Assembly (NCBI GenBank): GCA_021737245.1
Contig: JAIPEI010000009.1
Location: 1 to 21,808 of the forward strand
Reading direction: 5' to 3'
Length of the DNA: 21,808 nt
Source of the DNA: Deltaproteobacteria bacterium
GTDB taxonomy: Bacteria; Desulfobacterota; DSM-4660; Desulfatiglandales; HGW-15
In this document: positions 15,585-21,808 of the stretch, in pieces
Numbering within the stretch: the stretch's first letter is position 1
Layout: each line of letters starts with the position of its first letter
The notes under the pieces: model-generated
Databases searched by the model: none
Told to the model about the DNA's origin: nothing
What the model saw: only the letters and a program-made list of their open reading frames with translations
Made by a program: the position numbers and the translations under genes

Positions 15585-17001
15585 CCTGCCCCTCTTCTCT
15601 ATGCCTGGCATTGCTGATGGCCGCCTCGGAGATTTCTCTGGATCCCGCCAGAAGCTCCTGGACGGTGTTGACGGTCTTGAAGGAGTCCGTACGCGCGTAG
15701 ATCTCGATTTTCCCCGATTCCCAGAAAAGGCTCACGATTTGAAAGGGAACGTTCTCCGGAATGGTGACGCTGATGCTGCGCAGCGCTGAGATCAGGGAAA
15801 CGCTGCCCAGGGGGTTGCCGCCGGCGAGGGCCGACTGCTCGACCTCCAGCAGGTTTCTTGCCTGCTTGACCTCGTCCACGACCCGATTGACCTGAGGAAA
15901 TGCGGCGGTAAACGTGCTATGAATTTCCGATTTCAAAAACTCCTGTCGCCCCCGAAGCGCGACGAGATCCAGGACGTAGGACAGGGCCAGGAGCAAAAGG
16001 AAGGCCCCGGCAAACCCCCACCCCCAACGGACGATGCGCTTGGATGAAAGGGCGGTCGTTTCCTCCCGGACAAACCCCTCCTTGAGAAAGTTGAGGAAGC
16101 CGTTTTTCCGTTTCCAGAAGGCCGAACCAATCAGAGAAGCGAACAGATTGACATCCGTGGAGCCGGGTGCTTCCTCCAGGGGAATGCCGTAGTCGTTCAG
16201 GGATCTGAGAGTGACCTCGGTTCGTACCCGACGCTGAAGGGCGGCGAGGGATGCCTCGTGCAGGATCAGGGTCCCGGTGACATACACCCGGTTGAGCTCG
16301 AGGCCGATCCTCGTGTTGAAGGAGTGGAGGGTGCGCTTGATCTCCGCGCTGAGCCGGGCGAGGCCGCCGGTATCCTCAGCCCCTGGTTCCCCTTCCACGT
16401 CGCGTGCTCCGATGGGGATTTTCCGAAGCAGCACAGGCACACCCAACCTGAAGAGGGCGAACAGGGTGTGGCGCTCTCCGGTGTCCATGACCAGGGCTTC
16501 CTCCTCGTCGCGGAATGCGGCGCCGAGGGTGGACACGTCCGAGGTGATCCCCGCGACCCGGAAGCCTGCATCCTCCACCGTCCGGATGCGCTCCTTCAGA
16601 ATCGCTCGAGGAACCACGGCGGTGATGTAGGCGTGGTATCCGGCCTCCCGGCCCAGGGATTTGACGTGATCGTGAATGTACTCTTCCGCCGGATAGTCCG
16701 TGGAGAGCTCAAAGTCGATGGCGTGCCGGACCTTTCGTTCGGTCTCGAAAGGATAGGAAAAGTCACGGAAATCCAGGTCCCGGCTGTTCAGAACGAGGAG
16801 GGCCGGCGGCCGTTCCTCCTGAATTTCCTCCATGAGGGATGCGAGGCTTTCGCGGGCTCCGGCATCGCCGTCACCTTCCAACCGGTCCGCGAAACGGACA
16901 TGGGTGATGGGGGAGGCCAGGGAGCTCCCGTTCTCCCTGCGGACCCGCAGCAGCTTGAGATCCTCGTCCGTGACCTGTATGGCGAAGAGGGTTCCGTTCA
17001 T
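15547..17001 (-). CDS. gspL: Type II secretion protein GspL
   Basis: 484 aa bitopic protein that couples the ATPase GspE to the pseudopilus machinery. The N-terminal 1-300 has the actin-like fold typical of GspL/PilM, with DFELSTDYPAEEYIHD near 96-111 and an ALVMDTGERHTLFAL strand pair near 169-183. The sequence NFLKEGF at 304-310 matches the conserved element before the membrane segment, which is at about 326-347. A periplasmic ferredoxin-like domain occupies about 400-484. The ATG at 17001-16999 overlaps the gspK stop as ATGA. The open frame continues upstream, but only as the antisense-like shadow of gspK. Confidence 0.93.
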   Translation of the reverse strand: MNGTLFAIQVTDEDLKLLRVRRENGSSLASPITHVRFADRLEGDGDAGARESLASLMEEIQEERPPALLVLNSRDLDFRDFSYPFETERKVRHAIDFELSTDYPAEEYIHDHVKSLGREAGYHAYITAVVPRAILKERIRTVEDAGFRVAGITSDVSTLGAAFRDEEEALVMDTGERHTLFALFRLGVPVLLRKIPIGARDVEGEPGAEDTGGLARLSAEIKRTLHSFNTRIGLELNRVYVTGTLILHEASLAALQRRVRTEVTLRSLNDYGIPLEEAPGSTDVNLFASLIGSAFWKRKNGFLNFLKEGFVREETTALSSKRIVRWGWGFAGAFLLLLALSYVLDLVALRGRQEFLKSEIHSTFTAAFPQVNRVVDEVKQARNLLEVEQSALAGGNPLGSVSLISALRSISVTIPENVPFQIVSLFWESGKIEIYARTDSFKTVNTVQELLAGSREISEAAISNARHREEGQDVEFKLSIRLAG

Positions 17002-18077
17002 TGGGCGGTTTCCTGCCAGTACACGATGTTTGCGGACTCGGCGGTCCTGCGAACCACAGCCCGGACGTTCTTCCTGCTCTCCCGAAGCGTCCCGCGGATC
17101 CGCAGGGTGAAGTAGCTGGATCGGGTGGCCAGAAGGCCTTCCGGGATCAGCTCGTCGTAGGGCCAGATCTTCTGGTACCACTCCTTGGACTGCAGGTCGC
17201 TCCGGTTGGTGGGCTCCGTGCGGTAGGCATGGAGCTCTTGAGCGATGCTTTCGTTCATCAGGGGCGACAGGGCAAGAAGGACCGGGATCGGGGCCGTGTT
17301 GATGTTAACGGCTCCGCCTCCGTAAACCGAAAGAGAGCTGCGGAGCCCCTCCCGGTTTTCATCACCGTAGAAGATCTCCCGTGTCATGCCGTTGACGAAG
17401 AGCAGCTCCTCCAGGGTTTCCATGCGTCCGTTTTTGCATTCGTATCCCAAGGGGAGGTAGGTCGTGTTCTCCGCCCCGTAGATGTCGCTCACCTCGTCGT
17501 CCGGATCCAGCCAGTCCTTGATGCTGTAGATGATGGTCATGGCCTCCTGCTCGTTCAGGCGAAAACCGGGCTGTTGGAGGAGGCGCCGCCACAAGGCGAA
17601 CTGCCCGTTGTTCATTTGTCCGTCGCTTCCGATCAAGCTGTTGACGCAGATCTTCCCGTCTTCGTCCGTGATGCTGCCGGAGACCTTGCCCTCGTCCAGC
17701 AGCATGGAGGCCGACTCGAAGTAGGTCTCCCCGCGGGTCCAGTCCTCGAGAAGATTGTCGCTTTGGCTGTACTCGCGGTCCAGCTCGAGGAGCCCGCATA
17801 TGGCGTTGACACCGGACATCGTGGTATAGAGGATCTTCTTTTCGTCCACGAAGTTGTTGGAAACCTGGATGTCGGCCAGGGCGATTCGATTGAACTCCAC
17901 GACCACGGCGATGAGCAGGGCCACGACGAGCAGCACGGTCACCAGCGCAATGCCGCGGTTCCCCGATCTTTCAGTCAACCCGCCGGGGGAGGCGTTTCCC
18001 ACGACAAAGCGCGTTCCAAACGGCAGGAACCGTCGATGCACGATGGTTGCGTTGAGGCTTCTGTTCCGGTTTGCCAT
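16998..18077 (-). CDS. gspK: Minor pseudopilin GspK
   Basis: Tip pseudopilin of the T2SS, 359 aa. The class III leader ends GNRG|IALVTVLL with cleavage after G42, followed by a hydrophobic helix to about 62. As usual for GspK, residue +5 is not Glu. The large alpha-helical insert (about 110-270) includes SIKDWLDPDDE and VNINTAPIPVLLALSP, the latter shared by GspK proteins. The ATG at 18077-18075 gives a 42-residue leader, long for the family; a GTG at about residue 26 is a possible shorter start, but neither has a clear ribosome site. It lies 17 bases after gspJ and overlaps gspL by 4 bases. Confidence 0.93.
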   Translation of the reverse strand: MANRNRSLNATIVHRRFLPFGTRFVVGNASPGGLTERSGNRGIALVTVLLVVALLIAVVVEFNRIALADIQVSNNFVDEKKILYTTMSGVNAICGLLELDREYSQSDNLLEDWTRGETYFESASMLLDEGKVSGSITDEDGKICVNSLIGSDGQMNNGQFALWRRLLQQPGFRLNEQEAMTIIYSIKDWLDPDDEVSDIYGAENTTYLPLGYECKNGRMETLEELLFVNGMTREIFYGDENREGLRSSLSVYGGGAVNINTAPIPVLLALSPLMNESIAQELHAYRTEPTNRSDLQSKEWYQKIWPYDELIPEGLLATRSSYFTLRIRGTLRESRKNVRAVVRRTAESANIVYWQETAQ

Positions 18078-18094
18078 GCTCGAGACCCGTTCCC

Positions 18095-18784
18095 CTACTC
18101 AGCCGGGGACGGTTCCTCCTCCAAAAGGGCCTTCTCCTCCTGCACCGCGACCATGGGGCGAACCATGGTCACGAACGTCTCCTGATATCCCTGAAGATTG
18201 AGGACCAGCTCCACCTTCACGGCCTCCGGGAGGGCGTCAATCAAATCTTTCCTTCTAGCACCTTTGGAAACGAATTCCAAACGAAATTTCTCGGCGATCC
18301 GGCAGATGGGAATCTCCTTGCCGCCCTCGTCATACGGAGGCAGGGCGGGCGATTCGGTCCGCCGCCAGAGGACGTATCCGGGCCCGTCCTCATCCTTTTT
18401 CAGAGCATACGTCACTTCCGTGAGAAACGGATTGCGGGCCTTTCCCATGGTGAGGGCATTGGTCGTCACGAAGCTCATCAGGGATGTTTCCATTCCGTCG
18501 ATGGAACCTGGTTCCCCGCGGAAGAATTGCTTCCCTTTGCTCGTGGTCTGTGGAAACAGGCACCGAATGTCCGTGGTGATGAGGTCCATCAGGGATCTGC
18601 CCGTCTGGTAGAGCTCGGAGCGGGTCTCCGCCTCCCGTGCACTGGAGACGACGCCGGTGAAGGTGCTGAGAATGGTCGCCATGACGATGGAAAGGATGAA
18701 TACGGCGATCAGGATCTCGGCCAGGGTGAATCCATCCTGCCCTGCCGTCCGTGTGCAGCGTTGTGTTTCCCGGGCTCGAGTCAT
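18095..18784 (-). CDS. gspJ: Minor pseudopilin GspJ
   Basis: 229 aa. The prepilin leader ends QDG|FTLAEILIAVFI, cleavage after G18, with Glu at mature +5, followed by one hydrophobic helix and a soluble beta-rich domain that includes VTYALKKDEDGPGYVLWRR, the usual strand pair of GspJ. With GspI and GspK it forms the pseudopilus tip. The tail EEKALLEEEPSPAE is acidic. The ATG at 18784-18782 lies 3 bases after the gspI stop, with GAGG about 9 bases upstream. Confidence 0.93.
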   Translation of the reverse strand: MTRARETQRCTRTAGQDGFTLAEILIAVFILSIVMATILSTFTGVVSSAREAETRSELYQTGRSLMDLITTDIRCLFPQTTSKGKQFFRGEPGSIDGMETSLMSFVTTNALTMGKARNPFLTEVTYALKKDEDGPGYVLWRRTESPALPPYDEGGKEIPICRIAEKFRLEFVSKGARRKDLIDALPEAVKVELVLNLQGYQETFVTMVRPMVAVQEEKALLEEEPSPAE

Positions 18785-18787
18785 CCG

Positions 18788-19192
18788 CTACCGCCTCAAC
18801 TGCTCGAGCTCGAGCGGAGCGGAGAGCAGGTAGGAGGTGAGGTGGACCCTGCCGCCCTGCTTCAGGTTTCGATTCGCCACGACCACGGTCACCTTGCTCC
18901 AGGGGGCCATGGCGGCCGGCTCGATTTGCAGCTCCCAGTGGTAGTCCGGGGCCTGATCCGCAAAATCCCCGGAGAGCATGGTGACATTCCGGACGCCGGA
19001 GAGCTCGACCTCGGTCATCTTGTACTGGGCCAGCTCCAGGGCCTTGGTGTGGATCCGGCTGGCGATCACCATGTCCATGGAGTCGGAGTGGAGGCGGAGC
19101 ACGGCCGCAAAGGCCGTGGCCAGGATGGCCATGGAGACCAGGACTTCGAGGAGGGTGAAACCGCCCCGGGATCTCCTCCGGTCGGAGGCCAT
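18788..19192 (-). CDS. gspI: Minor pseudopilin GspI
   Basis: 134 aa. The prepilin leader RSRGG|FTLLEVLVSMAIL has cleavage after G11 and Glu at +5. The short globular domain, with AQYKMTEVEL after the helix, is the GspI pattern (usual length 110-130). The ATG at 19192-19190 was chosen: GGAGG lies about 11 bases upstream and the leader is of normal size; the frame is open another 16 codons into gspH. It lies 7 bases after the gspH stop. Confidence 0.93.
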   Translation of the reverse strand: MASDRRRSRGGFTLLEVLVSMAILATAFAAVLRLHSDSMDMVIASRIHTKALELAQYKMTEVELSGVRNVTMLSGDFADQAPDYHWELQIEPAAMAPWSKVTVVVANRNLKQGGRVHLTSYLLSAPLELEQLRR

Positions 19193-19199
19193 GATGGGC

Positions 19200-19778
19200 T
19201 CAACCTCCCGGCCCGGCGGCCGCATACTCCACGTCCACATAGCTGTCGTAGAGAGAGAAGCGTCCGGTGTAGGCGTTGATGACGACCGTCAGCACCCGCT
19301 TGTGCGAGTCGGTCAGGTGGAGCACGGTCTCCTCGATGACGCCCTTGGGGTTCAGGATCGAACGAAGGATCCCGGATTCGGTCTTGTCCGCATTGAAGTT
19401 CATGGCATCCATGTACCGGATTCCCTTGGGAAGAGAACGTTCGGGCACGATCCGTTCGTTCCCGCCGCTGTCCATGAAAGGCTGCTCCCCTTCCGGCTCC
19501 AGCTCTCCCCAGTAGGTCCCGTTATCCAGGTCGAAGCAGAGCACCGCGTACCGCCCCGTGGCGATGCTCTTGGAGCGAAGCACCCGCACCGCCGCCTTGA
19601 GGGATCGCGCTGTGCTCTTGAGGTCGCTGTGAAACAGGAAGTTGTCCACGTTCGGGACCGCCAGGGACAGGAAGATCCCCACCACGAACAGGACCACGGT
19701 GAGCTCGATCAACGTGAAGCCCCTGCAGCATGACCGAGCTCCCGCGTTACCCGATGAGTTCCGCTGTTTCACTTCCAT
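19200..19778 (-). CDS. gspH: Minor pseudopilin GspH (GspH/FimT family)
   Basis: 192 aa. The prepilin leader CCRG|FTLIELTVVLFVVG has cleavage after G20 and Glu at +5. The globular part has the GspH/FimT beta pattern, including LKAAVRVLRSKSIATGRYAVL after the helix in shortened form, GTYWGEL, and the late strand TVVINAYTGRFSLY. It caps or joins the major pseudopilus and the tip. The ATG at 19778-19776 was preferred to the adjacent GTG; the ribosome site is weak, suggesting coupling to gspG, whose stop is 17 bases upstream. Confidence 0.9.
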   Translation of the reverse strand: MEVKQRNSSGNAGARSCCRGFTLIELTVVLFVVGIFLSLAVPNVDNFLFHSDLKSTARSLKAAVRVLRSKSIATGRYAVLCFDLDNGTYWGELEPEGEQPFMDSGGNERIVPERSLPKGIRYMDAMNFNADKTESGILRSILNPKGVIEETVLHLTDSHKRVLTVVINAYTGRFSLYDSYVDVEYAAAGPGG

Positions 19779-19795
19779 CACTCATAGCTCTGGCA

Positions 19796-20257
19796 TCACT
19801 CCAGCTCCCAGAGGTTGATGTCCTCGGCGTCTCCCTCTCCGCCCTTTTCGCCGTCCCTCCCATAAGAGCTGAGGTCATAGTCCCCATGCTCCCCGGGTTG
19901 AATGTACACGTACTCGTTTCCCCAGGGATCCCTGGGCACCCGGATGCTGTCCAGGTACCCGCCTTCCCGCCAGTTCCTGGGGACGGTCCCGGTGTCCGGC
20001 TTGTCGATGAGGGCCTCGAGGCCCTGCTCCGTGGTGGGGTACACCCCGTTGTCCAGCCTGTAAAGCTTCAGGGCCGAGTCCAGGCTCCTGAGGGTCAAGG
20101 CGGCCTTGGTCCTCCGTGCCTCCTCGGGACGCCCCATGATGCGGGGGACGATGAGCCCGGCGAGGATGCCCAGGATCACAATGACCACCATGATCTCGAT
20201 CAGCGTGAAACCACTCGATTTTCGGCGTCTTGCCGCTTCTCCTTTATTGATCTTCAT
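19796..20257 (-). CDS. gspG: Major pseudopilin GspG
   Basis: 153 aa; builds the shaft of the pseudopilus. The prepilin leader KSSG|FTLIEIMVVIVILG has cleavage after G16 and Glu at +5. The core has YRLDNGVYPTTEQGLEAL (66-83) and DPWGNEYVY (110-118), both hallmarks of GspG. The C-terminal loop at about 131-146, with Asp/Glu in YGRDG and GDAEDI, fits the calcium site of secretion-type major pseudopilins and is not a type IV pilin trait. The ATG at 20257-20255 lies 29 bases after gspF; GAGG is about 11 bases upstream. Confidence 0.97.
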   Translation of the reverse strand: MKINKGEAARRRKSSGFTLIEIMVVIVILGILAGLIVPRIMGRPEEARRTKAALTLRSLDSALKLYRLDNGVYPTTEQGLEALIDKPDTGTVPRNWREGGYLDSIRVPRDPWGNEYVYIQPGEHGDYDLSSYGRDGEKGGEGDAEDINLWELE

Positions 20258-20286
20258 TGCTGTGTGCCCTCGGTTTTTCTATGAAT

Positions 20287-21516
20287 CTACCTTATCAGCT
20301 GGTTCATCTCAAAGATCGGGAGCAGGATCGACACCACGATAAAGAGCACGACCGCCCCCATAACCAGGATCATGATCGGCTCGAGAAGCGACATGAACCG
20401 CTTCAAGGAGCTGTCCAGCTCGGCCTCCATGATCCGGCTGACGCGGTTCAGCATCTCCTCCAGCTGGCCGCTTTTCTCGCCTACGGCGATCATGTTCACC
20501 ACCACCGGGGGGAAGAACCCGCTCTCCGCCAGGGGGCTGGCGATCTCCCGGCCTTCCTTGATGTCGTCCCTGGCCTTTTCTATCCCTGCGGCGACCTGGG
20601 TATTGCCGACGACGTTCTTCACGATATTGAAAGAGACCACGATGGGGACGCCGTTGGCCAGCAGGGTGCCGAGCGTCCGCGTGAATCGGGTCATGATGAT
20701 CCGTTTGTACTGGGGCGCGAACACGGGAATCCGGAGCTTCATCCGGTCCACGAAAGCCCTCCCCCTGTCAGTCCGTTTGAAGCTTCGAAGGCCAATGTAA
20801 AGGATCACCAGAAGAATGGCAAGGTAAGGCCACGCGCTTTTCAGGAACCCGCTGATCCCCAGGAGGATGACGGTGGGAAGGGGGAGGGCCTGGTTCATGT
20901 CCTCGAAGATCGTCGTCACCGTGGGAATGACAAAGGCGACCAGGAAAAACACGACGGCGACCCCCACCAGGCTCATGAGGATGGGGTATGCGAGCGTTGA
21001 AGAGATCTTGGAACGCATCTCTATCTGGCTTTCCAGGAAATCGGAAAGCCGCTTGAGCACGACCTCCAGGCTTCCGGATTCCTCCCCCGCCCGCACCATG
21101 TTGATGTAGAGCGGCGTGAAATGCCGCGGGAACATCTGGAAGGAGTCGGCCATGGAAACCCCCTGGTTGACCTCTTCCTTGATCACGGAGAGCACCCTGC
21201 GGACCGATTTCTTCTCGGTCTGGCGAATGGTGATGTCGAACGCTTCCACCACGGGCAGGCCGGCCTCCACGAGCGCGGCGAACTGCGTGGTGAACAGAGA
21301 GATGTCCCGCCGGGTGACCCGTTCCAGCAGGGACCGGACGGAGATCTCGGTCGACGGCTTGTCCTGCAGGCTCTCCCGGGTGGTCTCCAGGATGGCCACC
21401 GGGTAGAGATTCATCCGCTTGAGGGACTGACCGGCCGAGATGCGGCTCTCCGCCTCGATGATGCCGCTCTTCTCCCTGCCTTTGCGGTTGATCGCTTTGT
21501 ATTCGTAGACGGCCAT
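20287..21516 (-). CDS. gspF: Type II secretion inner-membrane platform protein GspF
   Basis: 409 aa polytopic inner-membrane protein on which the pseudopilus is built. It has an N-terminal strand region (VYEYKAINRKGREKSG), then two T2SSF domains at about 70-195 and 270-400 with AALVEAGLPVVEAF and GTLLANGVPIVVSF at matching points, and PLYINMVRAGEESG and VVNMIAVGEKSG repeated likewise. Three membrane segments lie at about 170-195, 215-237 and 380-402. The ATG at 21516-21514 is fixed by the usual MAVYEYKA start. No Shine-Dalgarno is visible; the 49 bases before it hold a tandem 7-mer and a small hairpin. It is the first gsp gene in the window. Confidence 0.97.
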   Translation of the reverse strand: MAVYEYKAINRKGREKSGIIEAESRISAGQSLKRMNLYPVAILETTRESLQDKPSTEISVRSLLERVTRRDISLFTTQFAALVEAGLPVVEAFDITIRQTEKKSVRRVLSVIKEEVNQGVSMADSFQMFPRHFTPLYINMVRAGEESGSLEVVLKRLSDFLESQIEMRSKISSTLAYPILMSLVGVAVVFFLVAFVIPTVTTIFEDMNQALPLPTVILLGISGFLKSAWPYLAILLVILYIGLRSFKRTDRGRAFVDRMKLRIPVFAPQYKRIIMTRFTRTLGTLLANGVPIVVSFNIVKNVVGNTQVAAGIEKARDDIKEGREIASPLAESGFFPPVVVNMIAVGEKSGQLEEMLNRVSRIMEAELDSSLKRFMSLLEPIMILVMGAVVLFIVVSILLPIFEMNQLIR

Positions 21517-21522
21517 GGAAAC

Positions 21523-21548
21523 GTGACTCGTGGTTCGTGATTCGTGAT
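21523..21548. repeat. Tandem 7-mer repeat upstream of gspF
   Basis: Three full copies and most of a fourth of a 7-base unit: GTGACTC, GTGGTTC, GTGATTC, GTGAT (minus strand, CACGAAT-like). It sits between the four-helix-bundle gene and gspF, partly where a ribosome site for gspF would be. From memory, similar CACGAAT strings occur beside genes of this small protein family; not verified. Confidence 0.75.
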
Positions 21549-21564
21549 CGGAAAACCATTCCGA
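21548..21564 (-). other. Small hairpin after the four-helix-bundle gene
   Basis: A 6-bp stem, TCGGAA/TTCCGA, with a 5-base loop, placed just past the stop codon at 21566-21568. No T-run follows, so a terminator role is doubtful. Confidence 0.35.
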
Positions 21565-21565
21565 A

Positions 21566-21808
21566 TCAGGTCAGGGATTTCGCCAAGGCGCTGAGCATCT
21601 GTGAAATGCGGTCATAATCCGATTTGAGTCGAACATACTCCTCTTTATCCAGATATCCAAGATCCTTCGCAAGCATAAGCTGATACTTGAGCTCAGCAGC
21701 GGATCCTCTGGCAATGCCGACGAAGTGCCTGTATTCCTTCCTGTTGATCCTGCTTGCACCTTCTGCGAGGTTGCTGGGTACGGAGTAGGCAGCTCTCCTC
21801 ATTTGCGA
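21566..21808 (-). CDS. Four-helix-bundle (S23/IVS-encoded-type) protein, 5' end outside window
   Basis: The last 80 residues are seen; the frame is open to the window edge. The segment MRRAAYSVPSNLAEGASR is the family signature of S23-type proteins, first found encoded in intervening sequences of 23S rRNA genes and now common as stand-alone genes. After it come helices with EYRHFVGIARGSAAELKYQL and the LGYLDKEEY element. The molecular function is unknown. The ATG at 21802 is internal, since the family has about 30-40 more residues before this motif. Base composition is less GC-rich than the gsp genes, and the flanking 7-mer repeat suggests it arrived as an insert. It is read in the same direction as gspF. 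Confidence 0.9.
   Translation of the reverse strand, partial: SQMRRAAYSVPSNLAEGASRINRKEYRHFVGIARGSAAELKYQLMLAKDLGYLDKEEYVRLKSDYDRISQMLSALAKSLT

Noticed and set aside
9329..21516. Type IV pilus operon instead of type II secretion
   Set aside because: GspC with PDZ, GspL, GspM, GspN, four minor pseudopilins including GspK, and the calcium-loop major pseudopilin identify a T2SS; no pilT, pilQ or pilM-O set is present.
1..21808. CRISPR array, phage genes, integrase or toxin-antitoxin pair
   Set aside because: No regularly spaced direct repeats, phage proteins, recombinase or TA-like gene pair was seen. tRNAs with flanking repeats raised the idea of an integration site, but no integrase or partial tRNA copy is present.

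Overview
The window is GC-rich, gene-dense and almost entirely on the minus strand. Its content fits a bacterium of the former Deltaproteobacteria (Desulfobacterota and relatives). The pointers are a complete type II secretion locus that includes gspN, a dnaG-rpoD pair, his genes with an interposed lipoprotein gene, and short dispersed repeats. The lineage assignment is inference from gene content; no search was run.

Right to left (the direction of transcription), the window holds: (1) 21566-21808, the 3' part of a four-helix-bundle (S23-type) protein gene, followed by a small tandem 7-mer repeat. (2) 20287-9329, a type II secretion operon in the order gspF-G-H-I-J-K-L-M-N-C-D-E, a circular permutation of the textbook C-to-N order. 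The genes are tightly packed, with overlaps or short gaps, except that a 133-bp AT-rich element with 29-bp inverted ends sits between gspD and gspE. (3) 9317-7294, two genes immediately downstream of gspE: a multi-pass membrane protein with a HEAT-like C-terminus, and a CPBP-family membrane metalloprotease whose GTG start overlaps the previous stop codon. (4) 7293-6974, a dispersed repeat copy and tRNA-Ala(CGC). (5) 6974-4783, hisB, a lipoprotein gene and hisA, the last two joined by a TTGA start/stop overlap. (6) 4653-1053, dnaG then rpoD, with a near-consensus sigma-70 promoter starting just past the hisA stop. (7) 949-874, a CAU-anticodon tRNA with its own promoter-like site and a hairpin after it. 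(8) 635-535, a second copy of the dispersed repeat in the opposite orientation. (9) 519-1, the 5' part of a NIF3/YbgI-family gene that runs off the window.

Functionally, the T2SS block encodes the outer-membrane secretin (D), the inner-membrane platform (C, F, L, M, N), the ATPase (E), and the major (G) and minor (H, I, J, K) pseudopilins. The prepilin peptidase (GspO/PilD) is not in the window. dnaG and rpoD form the remnant of the macromolecular-synthesis operon without rpsU.

The most notable observations are the uncharacterised HEAT-membrane/CPBP pair attached to the secretion operon, the replacement of the normally invariant Toprim glutamate in DnaG by glycine, the palindromic MITE-like element splitting gspD and gspE, and a ~100-bp repeat found as inverted copies flanking the whole tRNA-rpoD-dnaG-his-tRNA block.
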